Assembly (NCBI GenBank): GCA_049509395.1
Contig: JBEKZY010000475.1
Span: 1 to 7,271 of the forward strand
Source of the DNA: JBEKIK01 sp049509395
GTDB lineage: Bacteria; Planctomycetota; Planctomycetia; Pirellulales; Thermoguttaceae
DNA length: 7,271 bases
Reading direction: 5' to 3'
Both the position numbers and the translations under genes were made by a program. The notes under the pieces were generated by a model. It had not been told where the DNA came from. It saw only the letters and a program-made list of their open reading frames with translations, and made no database searches. Every line of letters starts with the position of its first letter. Position 1 is the first letter of the stretch. Positions 1-5,555 of the stretch are shown one piece after another.

Positions 1-847
1 GTTCCTCCAACTCCTGTTGACGAATCCAAAAATAGATCCGTCCTACGTCGCCCCAAATCGTTCCCAACTCCTTCTCATCGGTATCGATTTGGAACAACAG
101 CCGCCAATCAGATGCTCCTTTTTCCAAAGTTTTACGTCGGGGATCTTTGTATCCACTATCATTACCCACATACAATCCATTCGATGCAAGTTGGCATTCT
201 AATTTCATGTCGTTCTGAATCTGGTTAGGGTGACCAGATAGGCGATGAATTGTCTCTCCCTCGTTACAGATAGATTCCAGAAGGTCAATATAACCATCTT
301 TTTCTTTCTCTGATAAATTCAATTGTTCACGTTCACTCGTGAGCCAAGATGGTATGGTTATTTCATTTGTGAATGTCAATGCACACGATTGAAAACGGCT
401 TTCTTTTGGCAGGTTTTCAGGTATAGGAATTGAATGAAGATTATTTGATTCTCCATTGTAATAAATGGCTTTCCAGTTGCCTCGATCTTTAGGATCATAT
501 CCCCATTTCTGTTCTTTAGCCTCATAGAAAAAGTAAAGCATTCCAGTCTTTGGCAGTTGTTCATCAGGATTGTATGGAGCAATGTCGGGCAAGTAAAACT
601 GGGCCATGAACGCCATTAGAGTCCCATTACAATCAGGCCAAGCCATACCTTCTGGCAGGTCAGGTGTCCCGCCCATTTTCGAACATCCAAGTTGCAGTTC
701 GTCTTCAGAGACCGATTTAGTCTTGATACGGATTGAGACCATCGTGAACTTTTCCATATCATCTGTGACTCGGGAAAGTCCAAAGTTTTCAATTTGTTTT
801 CGCAGTTCTTTTTTAGCGGCGTCAAGTCGCTCTGAATAAGGCGTCAT
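1..847 (-). CDS. DUF1963 (YwqG-family) protein, 3' end cut by window edge
   Basis: The frame is open from the ATG at 847 to base 2 (282 codons) and leaves the window without a stop. The family pattern is clear: SKMGGTPDLPEGMAWP at residues 56-71, FMAQFYL at 80-86, GMLYFFYEA at 102-110, HRLSGHPNQIQNDM at about 201-214, and W-RLLFQIDTDE followed by IWGDVGRIYFWI at about 248-276. These are the hallmark blocks of DUF1963/YwqG, a cytosolic family of unknown biochemical role. Only the last part of the domain should be missing. The start at 847 is chosen because GAGGG lies 5 nt upstream. An in-frame ATG at 907 exists but has no spaced Shine-Dalgarno. The gene follows the zinc-ribbon/HTH gene at 1602-958 after 110 nt, so it may be co-transcribed or have its own control. 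The family call is firm; the function is unknown. Confidence 0.88.
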   Translation of the reverse strand, partial: MTPYSERLDAAKKELRKQIENFGLSRVTDDMEKFTMVSIRIKTKSVSEDELQLGCSKMGGTPDLPEGMAWPDCNGTLMAFMAQFYLPDIAPYNPDEQLPKTGMLYFFYEAKEQKWGYDPKDRGNWKAIYYNGESNNLHSIPIPENLPKESRFQSCALTFTNEITIPSWLTSEREQLNLSEKEKDGYIDLLESICNEGETIHRLSGHPNQIQNDMKLECQLASNGLYVGNDSGYKDPRRKTLEKGASDWRLLFQIDTDEKELGTIWGDVGRIYFWIRQQELEE

Positions 848-957
848 TTTGTCCCTCGAAACTTCGGTAGAGATTTGTTTTATGTTTTGGAGTGGGGTTG
901 TTATCATATCCTACTGTTAAAAGAGCCAATCCCAGAGTGTTGTCACTCCAACATGCT
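848..957 (-). promoter_or_regulatory. Leader upstream of the DUF1963 gene with two competing inverted repeats
   Basis: This intergenic stretch holds an 8-bp inverted repeat, TTGGAGTG at 887-894 against CACTCCAA at 944-951. CACTC (944-948) can instead pair locally with GAGTG (935-939) across a 4-nt loop. The two pairings are mutually exclusive, as in attenuator-type leaders, but there is no U-tract and no known riboswitch motif is recognised. The ribosome binding site GAGGG for the DUF1963 gene lies at the left end. Any regulatory role is inference. Confidence 0.25.
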
Positions 958-1602
958 TCATTTCCCCATGTGCTTTTTGATAATCTGATGTGCCCTTTGG
1001 CGTGAAAGACCCGCCGCAAGTCCGATCATTTCATATTTGTAACCTGCTTTCCTCGCAGTAACCATGCAGCGAATCATTTCTTCTCTGGTTTTAGCCTTGC
1101 GGATATTCATCAACATTTCACTCCCGAGAATGATTTTCTCTTTGGATTGCTTCAGCTTTTGCCGTGAGAATGATGGCGATTTCGGATTTGCCCAATATGT
1201 ATTTCCTATTACGTGTGGTTTATAAATATCATGTCTAGCCAATCGTGCATCGTTACTGGGAGGATCGCCAACCGCCTCTTGAAAATCATTGTAATCCTGC
1301 CATTGCTTGGGTAACAATCCATTTTGTTTCAAGCGTTGCCATGCGAAGTATGACTTCGTGTGACCCATAGAACGCTTTGCCCATGAACAACATAGACATT
1401 GGGTGGAACGTTTGTTGATGAGGCTGAATTCGTACACATTTTTTTGCACGCCGCAATCGCAACGGCAAAACCAAAACCTGGCCCCGCCTTTTTCCCCGGC
1501 ATATTTTTGTACAACCCATTTTCCGAATCGCTTTCCAGTCAAATCTTTGGGAGGAATAGACCGCTTGGTTCTTTTGCGAATACTTTTAGGTTGTTTTTTC
1601 AT
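958..1602 (-). CDS. Zinc-ribbon/AP2-HNH-like protein with C-terminal HTH, copy 1
   Basis: The protein has 214 residues. It opens with a very basic tail (residues 2-19), followed by DLTGKRFGKWVV (20-31), the signature opening of phage AP2/HNH-type DNA-binding proteins. A Cys cluster, C46-x-C48-x-C50-G paired with C69 and C71/C72, looks like a zinc ribbon. Next is an HNH-like central block: GHTKSYFAWQRLK (80-92), then W-x2-Y-x2-F, GDPPSNDARL (112-121) and NTYW (134-137). The usual GGRGI loop and catalytic His/Asn array are not evident, so cleavage is doubtful. The C-terminus (about 174-212) ends in a helix-turn-helix, GLAAGLSRQRAHQIIKK. A DNA-binding role is inferred. The gene lies 45 nt after the DUF4337 gene and lacks a clear Shine-Dalgarno. 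It is paralogous to the gene at 5556-6185. Confidence 0.85.
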   Translation of the reverse strand: MKKQPKSIRKRTKRSIPPKDLTGKRFGKWVVQKYAGEKGGARFWFCRCDCGVQKNVYEFSLINKRSTQCLCCSWAKRSMGHTKSYFAWQRLKQNGLLPKQWQDYNDFQEAVGDPPSNDARLARHDIYKPHVIGNTYWANPKSPSFSRQKLKQSKEKIILGSEMLMNIRKAKTREEMIRCMVTARKAGYKYEMIGLAAGLSRQRAHQIIKKHMGK

Positions 1603-1647
1603 GTTAAAGTATCCAAATAAATATGCTGTACATTGAAAATGCTCCCC

Positions 1648-2187
1648 TCACATCATCCAAAGCCCATACACGAGGAATACAACGCCTACCCCGCCAAAGG
1701 CAATAGCGGCGAACCAAAATCGCCTGCGTTTCGTCAAAACAGCAATCGCTCCTACGGCGATGGCTATCTGAAACATGGTCACGCTTCGAGCCAAGATCGA
1801 ATGGCGTTGCAAATGTGCCGCCGATTCACGCTGCAACTCATCTGCCTTGTCTTTAATTTCCGCTTGTTCCTTCTGGTATTTCTCCAATTTGGATTCGTCT
1901 TTTTCGTCCACTTGTTTACCCAATGCCGAAAGGATTTCCGTTTTGGTATTGAGGAGGTTGGCTTTAATGCCCTTCGCTTGATAATAATTCCACTGGTCGG
2001 AAGATTGGATTTGCAGGATCATCGCCTCGTCGGAGTGATGTTCAGCAATCAAGGAGGTGACGGCGGCAAGTACGGCCAGGAACGCAGCGGATAAAGCCAC
2101 TCCCAGCACCCATTTTTCACTAGAGCCATGTGCGTGATGCTCAAGATCCTCTTGAGTTTGTTCCAAAGGCACTTCGGGCTGATCCAT
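1648..2187 (-). CDS. DUF4337 family membrane protein
   Basis: The protein has 179 residues. The N-terminus is acidic with EHHAHG (residues 16-21), then TM1 at about 26-48, the block QSSDQWNYYQAKGIKAN at about 61-77, a charged coiled-coil stretch at about 92-128, and two closing membrane helices at about 134-151 and 157-178. The ASD-WxxYQAK-IK pattern and this layout are typical of DUF4337, whose function is unknown. The frame is open for 73 codons upstream of 2187, but AAGGAG sits 7 nt before the ATG at 2187 and the upstream stretch reads like noncoding DNA, so the short start is used. The gene follows the coiled-coil membrane gene after 107 nt and probably belongs to the same membrane cluster. 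Confidence 0.88.
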   Translation of the reverse strand: MDQPEVPLEQTQEDLEHHAHGSSEKWVLGVALSAAFLAVLAAVTSLIAEHHSDEAMILQIQSSDQWNYYQAKGIKANLLNTKTEILSALGKQVDEKDESKLEKYQKEQAEIKDKADELQRESAAHLQRHSILARSVTMFQIAIAVGAIAVLTKRRRFWFAAIAFGGVGVVFLVYGLWMM

Positions 2188-2194
2188 GATGGGA

Positions 2195-2200
2195 CTCCTT
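2195..2200 (-). promoter_or_regulatory. Ribosome binding site deciding the DUF4337 start
   Basis: A perfect AAGGAG on the minus strand lies 7 nt upstream of the ATG at 2187. It rules against the 73-codon-longer reading frame that begins at 2406 inside the end of the preceding gene. Confidence 0.75.
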
Positions 2201-2294
2201 GTATAATTGTTAACCGAACAAATTTTAGATATGCTTTGAAAAAAAACAAGGAACAAGGTGCTTATATCGCCTCTTAAGCCTGCCCTAAAGACGG

Positions 2295-3101
2295 TTACAT
2301 TCTTCGACGAAATAGTGGTAATCCATGTAAAATCATGCCGATTTGGGATGCGGCAAACCAAGCAAGAAGCAGGTTGAGCAAGACCGCTCCAAGCATCGTC
2401 CACCACTGGAATCTATCCCTCAGATCGGAAGCCGCACCTTTCATTTCAATAATCCCAGCCTGTACCCTCTCAATCCGTTGGCATAGGTTAGCCATTCTTG
2501 TTTCTATTTGAGCAAGGCGTGCCACGACCCTTGCGGCGATCCTGCGGGCTGATGCTGCATCATCACGTATATCTATAAGTCCCTGCCGAACTTCCTGAAG
2601 TGTCGTCAGTATCTCGACCAAAGATTCCGAGCAACTCTGTAGTCGTTCAGTCATCTCTATACCCATAGAATCTTTGTGGGTTGCTGCATATTCGGATGTC
2701 ACCACGGCATCCGAAACCTTACCTACGCCTACAGCCACTGCATGTGTTGAATCTATCCAAGTCTCAGCAGTTTTCAGGGGCTCAAAAACCTCCTCATCCA
2801 ACAACTTCAACAGTGATGTGATCTTTGTTTTGATCTCAGCCTCGTTATCTGGGAGACTATTTACGGCATTGGAAATCGACCCGATTCGCCTGTTGCCATT
2901 TTTAAAGGCATTTTCTATCCGATCCAGCTTCTCGTCCATAAAATTCAGCGAGTTGTCGGCTGCCTTGAATATACCATCACCAATTGCGTCCACACGGCCC
3001 TTTACAAGCCAAACGCCAACGATCCCTGCAAGGCATAAAATCAGCATCACAGACGCCAGGAGAATGATTCCCAATCCAGCGGTGCGTCTGATGGCATTCA
3101 T
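2295..3101 (-). CDS. Two-TM membrane protein with long periplasmic-type coiled coil
   Basis: The protein has 268 residues and its family is not firmly recognised. Residues about 7-33 form a hydrophobic anchor after a short basic N-terminus (NAIRR), and a second membrane helix lies at about 233-258 before a basic end, FRRRM. Between them about 195 residues are rich in heptad-like Leu, Ile, Glu, Lys and Arg, with few Pro or Gly. This suggests an extended helical bundle, similar in style to the signalling or spacer domains of chemoreceptor-like proteins but without their signature hairpin. Most likely both ends are anchored in the membrane with the coiled coil on the outer side. GAGG lies just before the ATG, and the gene begins 11 nt after the channel stop, so the two are almost certainly co-transcribed and may work together. 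Confidence 0.85.
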   Translation of the reverse strand: MNAIRRTAGLGIILLASVMLILCLAGIVGVWLVKGRVDAIGDGIFKAADNSLNFMDEKLDRIENAFKNGNRRIGSISNAVNSLPDNEAEIKTKITSLLKLLDEEVFEPLKTAETWIDSTHAVAVGVGKVSDAVVTSEYAATHKDSMGIEMTERLQSCSESLVEILTTLQEVRQGLIDIRDDAASARRIAARVVARLAQIETRMANLCQRIERVQAGIIEMKGAASDLRDRFQWWTMLGAVLLNLLLAWFAASQIGMILHGLPLFRRRM

Positions 3102-3112
3102 AAAGACCTCGA

Positions 3113-3828
3113 TTAGGGGCTCGATCCGTTGTTTCTCTTCACTGGCCCCTGCGATACCCTAATCCCTACGAGAAACGCCACTAATACGGCGATATAGAAC
3201 TGGCCCATCATCGCCTCCAGCCAGGATAGGGTGCGGGCAGGAGGGGACACAGGTGTAATGTCGCCGTATCCCACCGTAGTCATTGTCACAAAGCTGTAAT
3301 AGATTAGAACAGGCTGCCGTGTTTCCGCTGAATTTAGGGTATCGGCCAATTTGCCCGCTGCCTGAAACGAACCAGGATTGAGTACCTCAGTCATCGAGTA
3401 GAGCGATCCCCATGCCATGCCAACGAGCAGGTAGACACAGATTGCTCCGAAGATGCTATCCAGGGAGATGCTGCCCTGCGTGAAGATGGCCCGCAGAATC
3501 ATTGCCGCCACGAACGCCAGGAAGATGATTTCCAAGAAATGATCGGTCAAGGTGATAATATCCTCGCTGGAGGTGGCTAGAAGGTAGGCCAGCCATCTTC
3601 CCAGTATAGCCAAAACGCCCAATATCAGAACTGCCCATCTCAGCCAACGACCCTCGGACAGCGACAGGATTGCTGCAACCATAACTAGCGAGAGTACAGG
3701 ACATCGAATAATGGACTTCGGACGGAAAAGCCCCGCACCATCGGCTGGATGACCAGCAGCAAGATCAGCGTAATTAGCAAAACCAGAAACCGCCAAGGGC
3801 GGTATTGCTGCATGGGATGTAAAGTCAT
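3113..3828 (-). CDS. Six-TM potassium channel (TVGYGD filter), apparently frameshifted near residue 46
   Basis: The selectivity filter TVGYGD is encoded at 3260-3277, preceded by the pore helix YYSFVTMT and followed by the last membrane helix, GQFYIAVLVAFLVGI. Upstream are IFGAICVYLLVGMAWG (TM5), HFLEIIFLAFVAAMILRAIF (TM4) and the TM2 and TM3 segments. There is no arginine-rich voltage sensor and no cytosolic RCK domain. The natural N-terminus starts at the ATG at 3828 (MTLHPMQQYRPWRF, then a strongly hydrophobic TM1 and VRGFSVRSPLFDVLYS), but this frame hits TAG at 3687-3685. The rest of the channel continues in the next frame from about 3690 to the TAA at 3113. Loss of one base would explain it: adding one base gives a smooth FDVLYSLLVMVAAIL. 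A GTG at 3838 opens the downstream frame but gives a non-hydrophobic, unconvincing N-terminus. The gene sits 6 nt after the RMF-like gene. Confidence 0.85.
3680..3697 (-). other. Frameshift site with adjacent stop and restart codons in the channel gene
   Basis: On the minus strand the N-terminal frame ends in TCT CGC TAG, and an ATG in the downstream channel frame begins 2 nt later (3682-3680). No classical slippery heptamer is visible, so a one-base deletion or a sequencing error is the simplest reading. Termination-reinitiation that splits the channel into a 47-residue peptide and a TM2-to-TM6 protein is possible but speculative. Confidence 0.65.
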
Positions 3829-3834
3829 AAATAC

Positions 3835-4071
3835 TCACCCTTCGCTTTCATCGTAATCGTGTTTTCGGGCGGCTCGCCAGCCCTCTTCCCAAGAGCAATG
3901 CTCGTCCGTGTCTTCCTCATACGGATTATCGCTGACATCGACGCCTTCCCAATAGGCATCGTAACCTTCCTCAAAGGCATCGTTGGTGCCTTCCTCGCAG
4001 CAACCATGTTCAAGCTCGATTGCCTCCAAGGTCAATGCTAGCTGCGATTTCCTCGGGAAAAACAATACCAT
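3835..4071 (-). CDS. Small acidic RMF-like (ribosome modulation factor fold) protein
   Basis: The protein has 78 residues when started at the ATG at 4071. The C-terminal half reads FEEGYDAYWEGVDVSDNPY, then W-x2-GWRAARK, which follows the ribosome modulation factor pattern GYxAxxxGxxxxxxPY...WxxGWRxA. RMF in gammaproteobacteria promotes 100S ribosome dimers in stationary phase and is very basic. This protein is strongly acidic (many Glu and Asp), so ribosome binding is not assured; it may use the fold differently. The frame is open up to an ATG at 4182, but that extension crosses a promoter-like element and a palindrome and does not read like protein. There is no strong Shine-Dalgarno before 4071, so the exact start is uncertain. 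The gene heads the channel operon, with its stop 6 nt before the channel ATG. Confidence 0.7.
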   Translation of the reverse strand: MVLFFPRKSQLALTLEAIELEHGCCEEGTNDAFEEGYDAYWEGVDVSDNPYEEDTDEHCSWEEGWRAARKHDYDESEG

Positions 4072-4111
4072 GTTGAAAGTGATGACTAGAGCAGAACCTA
4101 CAGGGCTAAAT

Positions 4112-4139
4112 CTTATACCCCCCCATATGCGTACTGCAA
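4112..4139 (-). promoter_or_regulatory. Candidate sigma-70-type promoter for the RMF-like/channel operon
   Basis: On the minus strand TTGCAG (4139-4134) and TATAAG (4117-4112) are separated by 16 bp and lie about 40 bp upstream of the ATG at 4071. The -10 is a good match and the -35 only partial. This placement supports the start at 4071 rather than 4182. Confidence 0.35.
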
Positions 4140-4153
4140 TCAGTACTTTTTTT
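4131..4153. promoter_or_regulatory. Palindrome over the -35 of the channel operon, followed by a T-run
   Basis: GTACTG-CAAT-CAGTAC (4131-4146) is a perfect 6-bp inverted repeat that contains the putative -35 hexamer of the minus-strand operon, so it could be a repressor operator. Read on the plus strand it is followed by seven T residues and could act as a weak terminator, but no plus-strand gene lies upstream of it. The operator reading is preferred. Confidence 0.35.
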
Positions 4154-4274
4154 AAGAAAATTTTCCACCTAACAAAAACCATATATCTTCTTATACATCA
4201 AGGTGTTACGAGATTTATTCTATTTGTATTGAGATACCCATATTAGAAATAAGAAAGAATTTCCGATAAAACTG

Positions 4275-4302
4275 TTGAAATTGTGGGGGATTTTAGTAGA
4301 AT
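4275..4302 (+). promoter_or_regulatory. Candidate sigma-70-type promoter for the PEP-CTERM gene
   Basis: TTGAAA (4275-4280) and TAGAAT (4297-4302) are spaced by 16 bp on the plus strand, in the gap divergent from the channel operon. Transcription would start near 4309 and leave a leader of about 255 nt before the ATG at 4565. This rests on consensus matching alone. Confidence 0.4.
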
Positions 4303-4329
4303 GCGGTTATTAGCCATGTAGTGCAAGAT

Positions 4330-4425
4330 GTAACATACAACCCGTTAATGTATGAGGCAGCGTTCGCACCCACTTGATTATTAAACGTCCTTTTAATGGG
4401 CGGCTCTTCTTGTTGGGTGCATTGT
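4330..4425 (+). promoter_or_regulatory. Possibly structured 5' leader of the PEP-CTERM gene
   Basis: Three inverted repeats sit close together: CATAC/GTATG (4334-4338 and 4350-4354), and a nested pair in which GCACCCA/TGGGTGC (4366-4372 and 4414-4420) encloses ATTAAA/TTTAAT (4380-4385 and 4392-4397, 6-nt loop). This could fold into a two-tier hairpin in the leader RNA. No known riboswitch class is recognised. The remaining noncoding bases from 4425 to 4550 show nothing else. Confidence 0.3.
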
Positions 4426-4552
4426 TCGTTCGGTCTATCGATTGGATTGAATTTATTAATCAGGTCACAAGTCGATATGTATTGGTTTGTACAAAACTAT
4501 CCTGGCTATCAGTACTAAATCTAAACCAATCATTTTCATCAAGCTAACTTTC

Positions 4553-4557
4553 AGAGG
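4553..4557 (+). promoter_or_regulatory. Ribosome binding site fixing the PEP-CTERM gene start
   Basis: AGAGG lies 7 nt before the ATG at 4565. The frame is also open from an ATG at 4487, but that one lacks a binding site, and only the 4565 start places the signal peptide at the N-terminus. Confidence 0.65.
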
Positions 4558-4564
4558 TTACCAC

Positions 4565-5248
4565 ATGGGCACGTCAACAATTTTACGTTCTTTGACCGGC
4601 AAATTATTTGCGATTGCACTCATTCTCGCTATTCTTTCTAGTACGGCGGATGCAGGACTTATCCCTGTGGGCGGTGCGGAACCGGCAACGGGGCCAGGTA
4701 TGGGAAGCGTCTCTGTTCCGGTTATTTTGACATTAAACCCAGACAACGGAAACCTAGCTGGTGGTGGACCGTTAGACAATAATATTACCGTTCCCATCAA
4801 GCGGTTTGACAACCCCGGCTACATCGATATTGTATTCGATGTCACACCTACCAATGGCGTGACCGAGTACAAGGTCTTTGAGTCTGTTGACAATAATACC
4901 TTGACCAACTGGTCCAGTTACTTAATTGAGTTGGGTTTTGGTTCTGGTGCGAGCTTTATTCAGTCTCCATCCGGTGATGGATTGGATTTTGGTGCCCCTA
5001 ACTATACCCCGCCTCTCGTTTCATCCGCTTTTTCCACTGTTGTTCCAACCGAGGATCTTCTCGTGTTTACGAATGGAACTCAAGGCAGTGGTTCGGAAAC
5101 CTATCAATTTCGCATAGATGTCCCCAATTTGTCTACTGGTACATTTACTTTGCGTCAAATCCCGATCCCTGTCCCTGAACCAAGTGCTTGCTTGCTCTTG
5201 CTTTGTGCTTTGACATGCATGTGGCTTTACCGCAAATATCGTTCATAA
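4565..5248 (+). CDS. Secreted PEP-CTERM anchor domain protein
   Basis: The protein has 227 residues. A signal peptide covers about residues 1-30: polar start, hydrophobic FAIALILAIL, and an Ala-x-Ala type cleavage at TADA before GLIPVGG. The mature part is rich in Gly, Ser, Thr, Asn and Pro, has no Cys before the tail, and looks like an extracellular beta-rich domain of no recognised family. The C-terminus is a classical PEP-CTERM sorting signal: VPEPS at 203-207, a hydrophobic helix at about 208-222, then basic RKYRS. In species with exosortase this tail is cut and the protein is delivered to the cell surface. It is the only plus-strand gene here, a single-gene unit with its own promoter and terminator. 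The substrate or binding partner is unknown. Confidence 0.92.
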   Translation: MGTSTILRSLTGKLFAIALILAILSSTADAGLIPVGGAEPATGPGMGSVSVPVILTLNPDNGNLAGGGPLDNNITVPIKRFDNPGYIDIVFDVTPTNGVTEYKVFESVDNNTLTNWSSYLIELGFGSGASFIQSPSGDGLDFGAPNYTPPLVSSAFSTVVPTEDLLVFTNGTQGSGSETYQFRIDVPNLSTGTFTLRQIPIPVPEPSACLLLLCALTCMWLYRKYRS

Positions 5249-5272
5249 ACATTCCTGACTTTCGATACTTTC

Positions 5273-5308
5273 AATGCCACTTGTCGATTCGATAAGTGGC
5301 ATTTTTTT
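5273..5308 (+). terminator. Rho-independent terminator of the PEP-CTERM gene
   Basis: A 10-bp perfect stem (AATGCCACTT at 5273-5282 pairing with AAGTGGCATT at 5294-5303) encloses an 11-nt loop, and the T-run extends to 5308. It begins 24 nt after the stop codon. The T-run exists only on the plus strand, so it is a one-way terminator. Confidence 0.9.
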
Positions 5309-5410
5309 ATTCACCAGGCATGTTGTGTATTTGTTACCTTGCTCCCCAAGAAATTCAGCTTTGACAAGTTTGACTCATTGCAAAAGGAATTTTTGCTAGG
5401 AGTAGCCTTT

Positions 5411-5545
5411 TTACCGCCCAACTTTGTTCAGTTCTTTATTGACATGGTTAAAGTCAAATAGTTTGGGGTCAAATTCTCCGCCGATCCATTCCAACAATTC
5501 TTCATGCCGTTGGCAAGGGATACGAACCTGTCGTTGAAAGTGAAG
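5411..5545 (-). pseudogene. C-terminal remnant of a pRiA4b ORF-3-like protein
   Basis: On the minus strand an open stretch of about 45 codons ends at the TAA 5413-5411 and reads RHEELLEWIGGEFDPKLFDF followed by NHVNKEL. This is the characteristic C-terminus of the plasmid pRiA4b ORF-3-like family (…LEWxGxxFDPexFDlexVN…), which is usually around 200 residues long and often found near mobile DNA. No start codon with upstream family sequence is present: going upstream, the frame runs straight into the 3' end of the zinc-ribbon/HTH gene copy 2. The rest of the gene is therefore missing, presumably lost when copy 2 arrived or by deletion. The family assignment comes from motif memory only. The bases 5310-5410 show nothing recognisable. 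Confidence 0.6.
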
Positions 5546-5555
5546 TCTGCTTCCT

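Noticed and set aside
606..839. Plus-strand open frame of 77 codons
   Set aside because: Antisense shadow of the DUF1963 gene.
935..948. GAGTG/CACTC hairpin as a terminator for copy 1
   Set aside because: The stem is only 5 bp and no T-run follows it on the minus strand.
1399..1636. Plus-strand frames opposite copy 1
   Set aside because: They lie antisense to the conserved zinc-ribbon part of the gene; their length reflects the constraint on the opposite strand.
1633..2094. Plus-strand open frame of 153 codons
   Set aside because: Antisense shadow of the DUF4337 gene; no family features and no binding site.
2188..2406. A 73-codon extension of the DUF4337 protein
   Set aside because: It overlaps the end of the coiled-coil gene, reads like noncoding DNA, and AAGGAG precedes the internal ATG at 2187.
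2674..3162. Plus-strand open frame of 162 codons
   Set aside because: Antisense to the coiled-coil gene, which has coherent membrane topology and a binding site.
3829..3838. GTG start at 3838 for an unbroken channel protein
   Set aside because: The resulting first 45 residues are not hydrophobic, whereas the overlapping frame from the ATG at 3828 gives an ideal first membrane helix; a frameshift explains both.
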